A stretch of 64,000 bases of DNA from Pseudobutyrivibrio ruminis (lineage in GTDB: Bacteria > Bacillota > Clostridia > Lachnospirales > Lachnospiraceae), in assembly GCF_015057245.1 (NCBI RefSeq), contig NZ_SVET01000003.1, positions 124,001 to 188,000 on the forward strand, written 5' to 3'. Below, one piece after another: positions 51,449 through 60,009 of the stretch; positions within the stretch are counted from its first letter, which is position 1, and each line of letters opens with the position of its first letter. The notes below the pieces were generated by a model. The model had not been told where the DNA came from. It did not search any database and worked only from the letters and a program-made list of their open reading frames with translations. The translations under genes were made by a program, and so were the position numbers.

Positions 51449-53212
51449 TTAATCTTCTTTAGGCATTACGATTGCGATGTGTACATCGTCAAGCTGTTTC
51501 TGATCTACAGTAGCAGGTGCATCCATCATAATATCCTGTGCATTCTTATTCATTGGGAATGGAATGATTTCACGGATAGATTCCTCACCAGCGATAAGCA
51601 TAATCATACGATCAACACCAGGAGCAATTCCTCCGTGTGGTGGTGCACCATAAGTAAATGCGTTGTACATAGCAGGGAACTTAGCCTTAACATCGTCCTC
51701 ACCAAGACCAACAAGCTTGAATGCTTCAATCATGATTTCTGGATCATGGTTTCTGATAGCACCTGAAGAAAGCTCTACACCGTTACATACTAAGTCGTAC
51801 TGGTATGCAAGGATATCAAGTGGCTCCTGTGTCTGAAGAGCTTCTTTTCCGCCCTGTGGCATTGAGAATGGGTTGTGGCAGAACTCAAGCTCACCTGACT
51901 CCTCGCCGATTTCGTACATTGGGAAATCAACGATCCAACAGAACTCGTATGTATCCTTCTTCATATGGCCCTCAGCAGCTGCGCCAAGAAGCTTTCTGAA
52001 TACACCAGCTGTCTTCTGAGCTGTAAGAAGATTTCCTGCAGCAAGACCAACGAAATCACCTGGCTTAAGACCAAGCTTATCAATAACAGCCTGCTTTCTC
52101 TCCTGAAGGAACTTTGCGATACCACCAACAAGCTCTCCATTTTCATCAAGCTTGAACCAGTATGTCTTCTGAGCTGTAGCAACCTCTACCTCTGCTATCA
52201 TAGCATCAATCTGCTTACGTGTAGCTGAAAGATTGTCAACAACGATAGCTTTAACAACATTGCCCTCGAATGGACCAAATCCACAATCTGCCATAACATC
52301 TGTAGCATCCTGAAGAACAAGGTCGATACGAAGATCTGGCTTATCTGAACCGTATTTGTCCATAGCCTCAAGGTATGGGATACGAACGAATGGTGCTGTT
52401 GAAGCACTCTTGTATACACCGTACTTTGCAAAGATTGGAGGAAGTACATCCTCGATTACTGCAAATACGTCTTCCTGAGAAGCAAATGCCATCTCCATAT
52501 CAAGCTGGTAGAACTCTCCTGGAGAACGGTCTGCACGAGCATCCTCGTCACGGAAGCAAGGTGCAATCTGGAAATATCTATCGAAACCAGATGCCATAAG
52601 AATCTGCTTAAACTGCTGTGGTGCCTGTGGAAGAGCATAGAACTTGCCAGGGTGATTACGTGCTGGAACAAGGTAATCACGTGCTCCCTCAGGTGATGAG
52701 CATGTAAGGATTGGAGTTGTAATCTCCATGAAATCGTGAGCAATCATTGCGCTACGAAGCTCTGCAACAATTTTGCTACGAAGGATAATCTTGCTCTTAA
52801 CCTCTGGGTTACGAAGATCAAGATAACGATACTTAAGACGTGTGTTTTCATCAGCTTCCTTTGAACGGTTAATCTCGAATGGAAGCTCATTGTGTTCACA
52901 CTTACCAAGGATTTTTATATCTGTAGGAACAACCTCAATCTCGCCAGTAGGGAGCTCTGTGTTCTTTGAAGAACGCTCACGAACAGTACCTGTTACAGAG
53001 ATTGTAGACTCCTTATTTACAGAATCGATGATAGCCATCATGTCTTCTGTCTCTATTACTACCTGTGTAGTGCCGTAAAAATCACGAAGAATAAGGAAAC
53101 CAAGATTCTTCGAAACCTTTCTAATGTTTTCAAACCAACCAACTAGAGTAACTTCTTTTCCTGCATCAGCAAGACGAAGCTCGTTACAGTTGTGTGTACG
53201 TGACTGAGTCAT
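51449..53212 (-). CDS. aspS: Aspartyl-tRNA synthetase
   Basis: A 587-residue bacterial-type class IIb synthetase with the GAD insertion. OB-fold anticodon domain at the N terminus (VTLVGWFENIRK), motif 2 FRDEDARADRSPGEFYQLDM, motif 3 GIAPGVDRMIMLIAGEESIR. It charges tRNA-Asp; whether it also acts on tRNA-Asn cannot be decided here. No T-box is visible in the short leader. Confidence 0.96.
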   Translation of the reverse strand: MTQSRTHNCNELRLADAGKEVTLVGWFENIRKVSKNLGFLILRDFYGTTQVVIETEDMMAIIDSVNKESTISVTGTVRERSSKNTELPTGEIEVVPTDIKILGKCEHNELPFEINRSKEADENTRLKYRYLDLRNPEVKSKIILRSKIVAELRSAMIAHDFMEITTPILTCSSPEGARDYLVPARNHPGKFYALPQAPQQFKQILMASGFDRYFQIAPCFRDEDARADRSPGEFYQLDMEMAFASQEDVFAVIEDVLPPIFAKYGVYKSASTAPFVRIPYLEAMDKYGSDKPDLRIDLVLQDATDVMADCGFGPFEGNVVKAIVVDNLSATRKQIDAMIAEVEVATAQKTYWFKLDENGELVGGIAKFLQERKQAVIDKLGLKPGDFVGLAAGNLLTAQKTAGVFRKLLGAAAEGHMKKDTYEFCWIVDFPMYEIGEESGELEFCHNPFSMPQGGKEALQTQEPLDILAYQYDLVCNGVELSSGAIRNHDPEIMIEAFKLVGLGEDDVKAKFPAMYNAFTYGAPPHGGIAPGVDRMIMLIAGEESIREIIPFPMNKNAQDIMMDAPATVDQKQLDDVHIAIVMPKED

Positions 53213-53244
53213 TGTGTATCTCCTCTTCTAAATTTGACATAACT

Positions 53245-53272
53245 AAAGGCCGTCAGTACACTGACAGCCTTT
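53245..53272 (-). terminator. Hairpin between the Fur-family gene and aspS
   Basis: AAAGGC-TGTCAG / CTGACG-GCCTTT with a 4-nt loop, then TTTAG on the minus strand. Probable terminator of the Fur-family gene. Confidence 0.65.
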
Positions 53273-53320
53273 TAATAATACATCAGAATAACTATAAATT
53301 CAACTATCTGAGGGCATCAA

Positions 53321-53782
53321 CTACATGGCCAAACGAGAAATTTTCTGGCCACTGATACGGCCTTTAGCCTTGAGCCCTTCGTAGAGTAAATCCTTAAGTT
53401 CTTCTCTTCCAATAACGATTTTAGAATCATCGTCTAATGTGACAACCACATTGGTTTCACATACAGGACAACTACCACCTGGACATGAGTCATCACAATC
53501 TGCATCCTCGCAAAGATGTCCGCAGTTGCTACAATCAACCTGATACATGTTTTTGCGATTGATTACACCAATTTCCTCAAGGGTATTTACCATACGATAA
53601 ACAGTGGCGCTACCAATATTTTTATCTTTTTTTACTGCTTCTCTGTAGATTTCCTTAACACATGATGGATCACCATTTAATATGATGTCCAAGATTGTTA
53701 ATCTCTGTTTCGTGATTCGGCAGCCTGATTCTCTCAGCTGCTGAATAATAAGCTCACGCTGTTCTGTTTCCATAATATCCAT
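53321..53782 (-). CDS. Fur-family regulator with atypical Cys-rich metal region
   Basis: A 153-residue protein. The N-terminal half is a normal Fur winged helix (QLRESGCRITKQRLTILDIIL, NIGSATVYRMVNTLEEIGVI). The dimerisation half lacks the usual HHHH-x2-C cluster. Instead it carries seven cysteines within 22 residues: CSNC, HLC, DADC, DDSC, GGSC, PVC. It may sense a metal or redox signal through thiols. Known classes (Fur, Zur, PerR, Nur, Mur) do not fit well. The start has AAGGGG 9 bases upstream. It lies between the DtxR-type gene and aspS. Confidence 0.75.
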   Translation of the reverse strand: MDIMETEQRELIIQQLRESGCRITKQRLTILDIILNGDPSCVKEIYREAVKKDKNIGSATVYRMVNTLEEIGVINRKNMYQVDCSNCGHLCEDADCDDSCPGGSCPVCETNVVVTLDDDSKIVIGREELKDLLYEGLKAKGRISGQKISRLAM

Positions 53783-53815
53783 ACTTCAATACCCCTTGCT
53801 AAAACTAAGAAAAAC

Positions 53816-53836
53816 CCAGCCCCATTTTAGGGCTGG
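53816..53836 (-). terminator. Terminator of the DtxR-family gene
   Basis: CCAGCCC / GGGCTGG with a 7-nt loop, then GTTTTTC on the minus strand. Confidence 0.85.
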
Positions 53837-53840
53837 AGTA

Positions 53841-54221
53841 TTATTTTAAAATATTTTTTTCTGCGTAATCCTTGATTGCCTTGAAGCTCTCTTTGCTGAG
53901 TACATGCTCAATTCTGCATGCATCCTCTGATGCGATTTCCTCATCTACACCAAGCTTTACAAGAACATCTGTAAAAAACTCGTGACGCTCAAGAATCATC
54001 TCTGCAATGGCCTTGCCTTCATCTGTAAGGTATATGTAGCCTGCATCTGTAACAGTGATGTGATTCTTTTCACGAAGGTTCTTCATAGCGATGCTGACTG
54101 ATGACTTTTTGAAGTTCAATTCATTAGCAACATCTACCGAGCGAACAACTGGTAATTTCTTGCTGAGCATAAGTATAGTCTCAAGATAATTTTCTGCTGA
54201 TTCGTTTACAAAAGTTCTCAA
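53841..54221 (-). CDS. DtxR/MntR-family metalloregulator (TTG start)
   Basis: 126 residues if translation starts at the TTG at 54221, which has AGGAGGAG 7 bases upstream. The longer reading from an ATG at 54275 would translate the ribosome site and is rejected. Winged helix: ESAENYLETILMLSKK and VRSVDVANELNFKKSSVSIAM. Metal and dimer region: HEFFTDVLVKLGVDEEIASEDACRIEH. Such proteins repress iron or manganese uptake genes when metal-loaded. The upstream region holds palindromes suited to autoregulation. Confidence 0.85.
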   Translation of the reverse strand: MRTFVNESAENYLETILMLSKKLPVVRSVDVANELNFKKSSVSIAMKNLREKNHITVTDAGYIYLTDEGKAIAEMILERHEFFTDVLVKLGVDEEIASEDACRIEHVLSKESFKAIKDYAEKNILK

Positions 54222-54324
54222 AACAACTCCTCCTAAACTAAATGGATTTTGAAATAAAATTTCAGTTGCACACAATCCACTTCACATAAACCTTATCATA
54301 AAACTTACCTCAGTGCAACTCATT

Positions 54325-54347
54325 AAACTAAAGTTAGTTTACACTAA
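54325..54347. promoter_or_regulatory. Overlapping palindromes upstream of the DtxR-family gene
   Basis: AAACTAA-AG-TTAGTTT (54325-54340) overlaps TTAGT-TTAC-ACTAA (54334-54347). Additional GTGCAACT elements occur near 54264 (inverted), 54313 and 54441. The 265-bp gap 54222-54486 holds no other feature I can name. Confidence 0.5.
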
Positions 54348-54486
54348 CTATTATATTATTTCAAGCATTCTAAATCAAATCTTAAACTTTTATTAAATAC
54401 TATTCCAAAGTGTTGACGAACCCTATTTTAACAGTTAAAGTGCAACTAAACAACAACGGATTTATATCCGACACGAGGAGGCCAAA

Positions 54487-54924
54487 ATGAACGATTTCAG
54501 ATATAAAATGGCACAGTTTTTTTCAGGCAGAACAGGCGTAGATGCACTTGGCAGAACAGTCACATGGATTGCTCTCATTCTTATGTTTCTCACCATGATT
54601 ACGGGTTCAAATATTTTATATCTGATAGCTATGGCTTGTCTCGTATATAGTATTTGGCGCATGCTTTCAAAGAACTATCAGAAGCGTTATTACGAGAATC
54701 AAAAGTTCCTTGAAAAGACAGCAGGCATAAGAAGAAAGTTTTCCGGTTTTCCTTATAAAGCAAAAACATTCTTCTCTCGCACAAAGGCAAACTATGAGCA
54801 GCGTAAGGTATATGCAATTTTCAAATGTCCAAGCTGCAAGCAAAAGCTTCGTGCACCAAGAGGTAGAGGCAAAATACAAGTAACATGTAGTAAGTGTCAC
54901 GCTCAATTTATTAAAAGGGTATAG
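54487..54924 (+). CDS. Small membrane protein with C-terminal zinc ribbon
   Basis: A 145-residue protein: two membrane helices (about residues 25-60), a basic linker, and a C-terminal zinc ribbon with CPSC and CSKC (FKCPSCKQKLRAPRGRGKI). No known function. It is the first gene of a three-gene unit with DUF5685 and J-domain proteins (14 and 0 bases between them), and the set probably acts together at the membrane. AGGAGG precedes the ATG. Confidence 0.7.
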   Translation: MNDFRYKMAQFFSGRTGVDALGRTVTWIALILMFLTMITGSNILYLIAMACLVYSIWRMLSKNYQKRYYENQKFLEKTAGIRRKFSGFPYKAKTFFSRTKANYEQRKVYAIFKCPSCKQKLRAPRGRGKIQVTCSKCHAQFIKRV

Positions 54925-54938
54925 ATAAGGTATCGATT

Positions 54939-55784
54939 TTGTTTGGATATATAAATGCTGATATAAAGCAGCTTTCAGAGGATGACAAAAAAATATATCA
55001 ACAATTCTACTGTGGATTGTGTCATCAGCTTGGCAAGGAGGCCGGGTTCAAGGGACAACTCTTGCTCAACTACGACCTTTGCTTTCTAGCAATACTTCTG
55101 CAAAGCCTGTATGAGCCTGATCTTAATAAAGACACTCATCGTTGTTTAATACATCCATTCAAGGTCAAAGACTTCTATAATAGCGAAGCCATTCAGTATG
55201 CTGCTGATATGGATATTATTCTTTCATATCACAGTCTTATGGATAATTATAAAGATGACAATTCCAAGATTTCAAAGCTAGCAGCTGATAGTCTAAAAAA
55301 AGACTACAACCGCATAAAGGATAATTATCCAAAGCAAACTGCTGCTGTTGAAAAATATATAGCGCAGCTTTCAGCTGCAGAAAAAGCCCGCGAAACCAAT
55401 ATTGATAAGGTTTCCAGCTACACAGGCGAAATGCTTGGTACACTTATGAATTGGAAGGATGACGACTGGAGTTGTACCCTTCACTGTATGGGCTTTCATA
55501 TGGGCAAGTTCATCTATATCATTGATGCCTACGAGGATTTAAAGAAGGATGAAAAAAATGGCAACTACAACCCTCTTTCATTTATGAAAAAGGAGTCGCC
55601 AAAGGAATTCGAAACCTTCGTGAGAATCAATCTCACATCCCTCATGGCAGAATGTGCAAAATCCTTTGAACGATTGCCAATAGTGGAGAATGCAGATATT
55701 CTTAGAAACATTATCTACACAGGGGTATGGACCAAATACGAATACCTGCAGATAAAGAAAAACACTCCAAAGGAGAAACCATAA
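54939..55784 (+). CDS. DUF5685-family protein (TTG start)
   Basis: A 281-residue, largely helical protein that starts with TTG (TTG TTT GGA TAT; AAGG upstream). Its N-terminal block FYCGLCHQLG, followed by LNYDLCFLAILLQSL and RCLIHPF, is the mark of DUF5685. Conserved Cys/His residues suggest a metal site. Later GMGFHMGKFIYIIDAYEDL-type sequence resembles all-helical isoprenoid-enzyme folds, but this is only an impression. Function unknown. Its stop is directly followed by the J-domain gene. Confidence 0.7.
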   Translation: MFGYINADIKQLSEDDKKIYQQFYCGLCHQLGKEAGFKGQLLLNYDLCFLAILLQSLYEPDLNKDTHRCLIHPFKVKDFYNSEAIQYAADMDIILSYHSLMDNYKDDNSKISKLAADSLKKDYNRIKDNYPKQTAAVEKYIAQLSAAEKARETNIDKVSSYTGEMLGTLMNWKDDDWSCTLHCMGFHMGKFIYIIDAYEDLKKDEKNGNYNPLSFMKKESPKEFETFVRINLTSLMAECAKSFERLPIVENADILRNIIYTGVWTKYEYLQIKKNTPKEKP

Positions 55785-56408
55785 ATGCTCAATCCTTACA
55801 GCGTTTTAGGTGTCGAAAGAGGCGCCTCAGATGAGGAAATAAAAAAAGCATATAGAAATCTCAGCAGAAAATATCATCCTGATGCCAACATTAACAATCC
55901 TAACAAGGCTCAGGCAGAAGAAAAGTTCAAAGAGATTCAGGCAGCATACAACCAGATAATGGATGAGCGCCAAAACGGCAGCTACTCTAACAGCTACAGT
56001 GACAACTACTCTTACGGATATAACTCCTACGGTAATCAGGGCGCTGGCTCAGTAGAAATGCAGGCAGCTGCCAACTATATCAACGCCAGACAGTTTGCCG
56101 CCGCAATGAATGTGCTTTACAGCATTCCTGACAGTGACCGAAATGGGCAGTGGTATTTCTTCGCATCAGTTGCATCTCAGGGTCTTGGCAATTTAAACGA
56201 CGCCAGGGAATACATTTCCAGAGCTATCGCTCTAGAGCCAAGCAACTTTAGATATAGACAGTTTGAACAGAGCATCAATTTCAGTAGAAATTGGTACGAA
56301 AACAGAAGTGCCAACTACGGCTACTACAGACCATATTCCGGTGTAGCCAGATGGTGCATCAGCATGGCATTTCTAAACTTATTATGCAACCTATGTTGCT
56401 TCTTTTAA
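55785..56408 (+). CDS. DnaJ-domain protein with hydrophobic C terminus
   Basis: A 207-residue protein. Residues 1-70 are a J domain with the HPD triad (SRKYHPDANIN), able to stimulate an Hsp70. A Ser/Tyr/Asn/Gly-rich linker follows, then a TPR-like helical part (AMNVLYSIPDSDRNGQWYF, DAREYISRAIALEP) and a hydrophobic, Cys-containing end (FLNLLCNLCCFF) that may be membrane-inserted. It lacks the Gly/Phe and zinc domains of DnaJ, so it is a specialised co-chaperone. Last gene of the cassette. Confidence 0.8.
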   Translation: MLNPYSVLGVERGASDEEIKKAYRNLSRKYHPDANINNPNKAQAEEKFKEIQAAYNQIMDERQNGSYSNSYSDNYSYGYNSYGNQGAGSVEMQAAANYINARQFAAAMNVLYSIPDSDRNGQWYFFASVASQGLGNLNDAREYISRAIALEPSNFRYRQFEQSINFSRNWYENRSANYGYYRPYSGVARWCISMAFLNLLCNLCCFF

Positions 56409-56484
56409 TTAGTTAATTACTTGGTCATTCGGACCGTTCATATATTTTCTCCCTTCAAATGCATGTCGGTTGATGTGCAAAAGA

Positions 56485-56525
56485 AAAGAACCTTGGGCAT
56501 CAGCCACCCAAAGGTTCTTTTTTCT
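56485..56525. terminator. Bidirectional terminator between the J-domain gene and hypA
   Basis: AAAGAACCTTGGG / CCC-A-AAGGTTCTTT with a 9-nt loop and T-runs on both strands, placed between convergent genes. Confidence 0.85.
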
Positions 56526-56869
56526 TAGTCAGCTATAACTTCTTTTAATATAACCTCGTTTCCTGTAACAAGATAAGTGTTGCCGCTACCACAATGTGGA
56601 CATGTTTTGCCATAAGCAACTGTCTCGTACTCCTGTTTACAATCCTCGCAGAATGTCACTGCCTTAATAGTTTCGCAAGTAAGCTTGCTGCCATCAAGTC
56701 TTGGATACTTTTTAGCATTCCAAGCCCAGCAATCAATAAGATAGTCTGGAATAACTGTAGATACCTCACCAATCGAAAGAACTACTTCGCTGATGTGATC
56801 TGCATTATTCTCCTGAGCTACCTCTTCTACCTGTTTCGCCACATGAAACACAATACCTAATTCATGCAT
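56525..56869 (-). CDS. hypA: Nickel metallochaperone HypA
   Basis: A 114-residue HypA/HybF protein. The nickel-binding N terminus MHELGI (with H2) is intact, and the zinc site is C74-x2-C77 and C90-x2-C93 (FCEDC, TCPHC). HypA delivers nickel to NiFe hydrogenase and sometimes other nickel enzymes. No hydrogenase or other hyp gene is in the window. It is downstream of the Fe-S flavoprotein, separated by repeat copy C. Confidence 0.88.
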   Translation of the reverse strand: MHELGIVFHVAKQVEEVAQENNADHISEVVLSIGEVSTVIPDYLIDCWAWNAKKYPRLDGSKLTCETIKAVTFCEDCKQEYETVAYGKTCPHCGSGNTYLVTGNEVILKEVIAD

Positions 56870-56895
56870 TACTTATACTTCCTCTCTAATATACC

Positions 56896-56984
56896 CCGGC
56901 AGTTACAGCTACAAGCCTGAGAGTCACTCCGTTCAGCATAAAAAGCTTCACTTGAGTGACCTCAGAGCTTGATGCCTACTGCCT
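56896..56984 (+). repeat. Structured intergenic repeat, copy C
   Basis: Stems GGCAGT/ACTGCC, CAAGC/GCTTG, CTGAG/CTCAG and GTCACTC/GAGTGAC. The third and fourth stems differ from copy D on both strands of the stem while staying paired. It lies between hypA and the 960-residue flavoprotein gene. Confidence 0.8.
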
Positions 56985-57001
56985 CATATAAAGCTTAAAG
57001 A

Positions 57002-59884
57002 CTACTTATTTGCCTTCTTATAAGCCTTGTGATCACGCTCCGCTTGCTTTTCTGCTTCACTCTTGCGAGAGAATGCAATTTTAGCGGCACGTTTTACTGC
57101 ATAAGCACCGATATGCTTGAACTTATCCTCAGACTTAACCATGTGTGTGCACTCTGGATGAGTTCTGTGAAGGGTGATAGCGTCGAATGCACACTTTGTT
57201 GTGCAGACACCACATCCGATACACTTATTCTCATCAACAACTGATGCACCACACTTTAAGCAGCGGCTAGCCTCAGCCTTTACCTGCTCTTCTGTAAGTG
57301 TAAGGTGAGCATCACGGAATGAATGCTTCATATCAATGCTTGTATCTATAGCTGGCTCATTTCTGCCCGCTGTGTCATATTCTTCCACAAGAATGTTGTC
57401 TTTGTCAAGCTCAATAAAGTCACGACGATTCTTACCGATTGTCATAGAGCATCCTGGCTGTACGAATCTGTGAAGAGAATCTGCTGCACACTTACCAGCT
57501 TCGATAGCGTCGATAGCAAACTTAGGACCAGAATATACATCACCACCAACAAAGATGTCTGGCTGTGCTGTCTGGTATGTAAGTTTGTCCGCTACTGGAT
57601 AATTACCGTGCCAGAATTCTACCTTTTCTTTTCCATCACCAAGGAGTCCGCCCCACTCGATGCCCTGACCAATAGCAAAGATGATGTGCTTGCACTCTAC
57701 TGTCATTGTGTCATTCTCATCGTACTGTGGATTGAACTTGTGCTCTGCATCAAATACAGATGTACACTTCTTGAATACGATGCCAGATACATTGCCCTCA
57801 GCATCCTTGAGAACTTCCTTTGGACCCCAACCATTGTTGATTACGATATCTTCTTCAAGTGTCTCTGTTATTTCTGAGTTGTTTGCAGGCATCTCATCAC
57901 GCTGCTCTAAGCAGAACATCTGTGGGTTGCCAGCGCCAAATCTAGCAGCTGTACGTACGCAGTCGATAGCTACGTTACCACCACCGACAACTACTACGTT
58001 ACCATCCATCTTCTGGCTCTGGTCTTCAAGTGCCTTGTGAAGGAATGTAACAGCAATATCAATACCATCCTTAGCATCTGTTCCTGGGATTGGTGGAATC
58101 TTTCCTCCCTGGCATCCGATTGCTACGTAGAATGCCTTGTAGCCTTGAGCACGCAACTCATCAAGAGTGATGTCCTTACCAACTTCTACATTACACTTAA
58201 TCTCAACGCCGAGCTGACGAATAACATCGATTTCAGCTTCAACTACATCCTTCTCAAGCTTCCATGTTGGAATACCCCATGTGAGCATACCACCTGGACG
58301 GCTGTTCTTTTCAAATACTGTTGGCTTGTAACCCTTTGTTGCAAGATAGTAAGCACATGAAAGACCTGCAGGGCCTGAACCGATGATTGCAATCTTGTCA
58401 TCCCACTGTGTTAAACGGTTTGAAGGGATGTCGATTGGTGGAATATATCTTGTCTCAGCGTGAAGATCGCGCTCAGCAATAAACTTCTTGATATCATCGA
58501 TAGCAACTGGTGCATCGATAGTGCCACGTGTACAAGCAGCCTCACATCTCTTGTTACATACACGGCCGCAGATAGCTGGGAATGGGTTGTCCTTTTTGAT
58601 GAGTGCAAGAGCGTCATCATAACGACCATTCTTTGCCATGTTTACATAACCCTGAACAGATACGTGGGCAGGACAAGCAACCTTACATGGAGCTGTACCT
58701 GTGTCATAGCAGTTCTTTCTATTGTCATCGCGATAGTTTTCGTTGTATTTATCCTTGCCCCAGTGAACTCTGTCTGGAAGAACTACCTTTGGATATTCAA
58801 CCTCGCTACCATCCTTCTTGCAGAGCTTCTGGCCAAGCTTAACAGCACCTGCTGGGCAATACTCAACACACTTACCACAAGCCACACACTTCTCAGCTTC
58901 AACGTGAGCTGTGTATGCTGAACGTGACATATTAGGTGTGTTGAAAAGCTGTGATGTACGAAGAGCATTACAGATATTTACATTACAATTGCAAAGACCA
59001 AAAATCTTGTTCTCACCATCGATATTTGTAATCTGATGAACGAAGCCAAGTGTCTCAGCACGCTCAACGATGCGCATAGCCTCTTCGTATGTGATATCGT
59101 GGCCCTTGCCTGTCTCACGGCAGTAGTCAGCGAAATCACCAAGACCGATACACCAGTTCATCTCGTCATCACCGCAACCTTCTTCAAGGCAAGCACGTGA
59201 TACACGGCATGAGCACTGGCCTACACCAATATGTCCTTCATATTTTTTGAGCCAATATGAAATCTGCTCAAGGTCTACCTTTTCGTTTTCGAACTCAATG
59301 GCCTTCTCAACAGGAATTACGTGCATACCTACACCAGCGCCTCCTGGTGGGATGAGGTGTGTCAAACCATCAAGTGGAATGTATGTCATTCTCTCGAAGA
59401 ATGATGCAACAGCTGGATGCTGCTTAATTCTATTGTTTGAACGCTCACCTGGAACTGACTCTTCCATGTTGAAAAGCTCTGCAGAACCTGGAACGAAGAT
59501 AGGAAGCACATATCTTCTCTCAGACTGTGGAGCTGTACGTCCATTATGATCATAGTGATTTCCATAATCGTACTCTAAAAGTCCGATGTATGACATATCA
59601 TCAAGTAACTTCTGGAAAGCTTCTTTATCCTTTGCCTTCTCAGGATTCATTTTGCAGAGATCCTCAAATGTGTAGTGATGACGAACCTTCATTGTAAGGC
59701 CAACCTCAGCCATCTCCTCTGTTACGATTTCTGCAAGACCCCAGTACTCTGGGTCCTCTACCTTAACGCCAAACATCTTGTGTGGCATAACATCTGTTAT
59801 TTTTCTTCCAAGCTCGATAATCTTCTTGCTTGGCTCCTTATCATGCATGTGTGGTGGCATGATTACTTTGCTCATTTCTGGCAT
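57002..59884 (-). CDS. Large Fe-S/FAD oxidoreductase (GltD-like) of the dehydratase-type operon
   Basis: A 960-residue protein. The N-terminal 300 residues are not a family I can name, with a Cys cluster CSCRVSRACLEEGCG. Then a 4Fe-4S motif CVACGKCVEYCP, a GltD-type module (CPAHVSVQGYV, CGRVCNKRCEAAC), an FAD site (IIGSGPAGLSCAYYLATKG), an NAD(P) site (VVVVGGGNVAIDCVRTAARF) and a C-terminal ferredoxin motif (CIGCGVCTTKC). It can pass electrons from NAD(P)H to Fe-S partners and is a candidate electron donor for the activase/dehydratase proteins upstream. Flanked on both sides by copies of the structured repeat. Confidence 0.8.
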   Translation of the reverse strand: MPEMSKVIMPPHMHDKEPSKKIIELGRKITDVMPHKMFGVKVEDPEYWGLAEIVTEEMAEVGLTMKVRHHYTFEDLCKMNPEKAKDKEAFQKLLDDMSYIGLLEYDYGNHYDHNGRTAPQSERRYVLPIFVPGSAELFNMEESVPGERSNNRIKQHPAVASFFERMTYIPLDGLTHLIPPGGAGVGMHVIPVEKAIEFENEKVDLEQISYWLKKYEGHIGVGQCSCRVSRACLEEGCGDDEMNWCIGLGDFADYCRETGKGHDITYEEAMRIVERAETLGFVHQITNIDGENKIFGLCNCNVNICNALRTSQLFNTPNMSRSAYTAHVEAEKCVACGKCVEYCPAGAVKLGQKLCKKDGSEVEYPKVVLPDRVHWGKDKYNENYRDDNRKNCYDTGTAPCKVACPAHVSVQGYVNMAKNGRYDDALALIKKDNPFPAICGRVCNKRCEAACTRGTIDAPVAIDDIKKFIAERDLHAETRYIPPIDIPSNRLTQWDDKIAIIGSGPAGLSCAYYLATKGYKPTVFEKNSRPGGMLTWGIPTWKLEKDVVEAEIDVIRQLGVEIKCNVEVGKDITLDELRAQGYKAFYVAIGCQGGKIPPIPGTDAKDGIDIAVTFLHKALEDQSQKMDGNVVVVGGGNVAIDCVRTAARFGAGNPQMFCLEQRDEMPANNSEITETLEEDIVINNGWGPKEVLKDAEGNVSGIVFKKCTSVFDAEHKFNPQYDENDTMTVECKHIIFAIGQGIEWGGLLGDGKEKVEFWHGNYPVADKLTYQTAQPDIFVGGDVYSGPKFAIDAIEAGKCAADSLHRFVQPGCSMTIGKNRRDFIELDKDNILVEEYDTAGRNEPAIDTSIDMKHSFRDAHLTLTEEQVKAEASRCLKCGASVVDENKCIGCGVCTTKCAFDAITLHRTHPECTHMVKSEDKFKHIGAYAVKRAAKIAFSRKSEAEKQAERDHKAYKKANK

Positions 59885-59912
59885 ATCCTATACTCCCTTT
59901 CTTAACTATAAT

Positions 59913-59999
59913 CCGGCAGTTACGATTACAAGCCTTAGTGTTTCTTCATTCGACTACATGTCTCATTCAGAAACCTAAGAGCTTGTTATCTACTGCCTC
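59913..59999 (+). repeat. Structured intergenic repeat, copy D
   Basis: Most regular copy. Stems GGCAGT/ACTGCC, ACAAGC/GCTTGT, CTTAG/CTAAG and GTTTC/GAAAC, with an apical loop of about 25 nt. Single-stranded conserved part TTACGATT. It lies between the flavoprotein gene and the ACS-like gene. Confidence 0.8.
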
Positions 60000-60009
60000 A
60001 CTTAAATGT

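Noticed and set aside
53213..53320. T-box leader for aspS
   Set aside because: The region is about 100 bases and holds a simple terminator hairpin; no T-box sequence or specifier stem is visible.
53841..54275. ATG start for the DtxR-family gene at 54275
   Set aside because: The extra 18 residues would be read through the AGGAGGAG ribosome site; the TTG at 54221 with that site fits the family start.
57323..57877. 184-residue open frame on the plus strand
   Set aside because: Shadow of the Fe-S flavoprotein gene; no start signal and no family resemblance.
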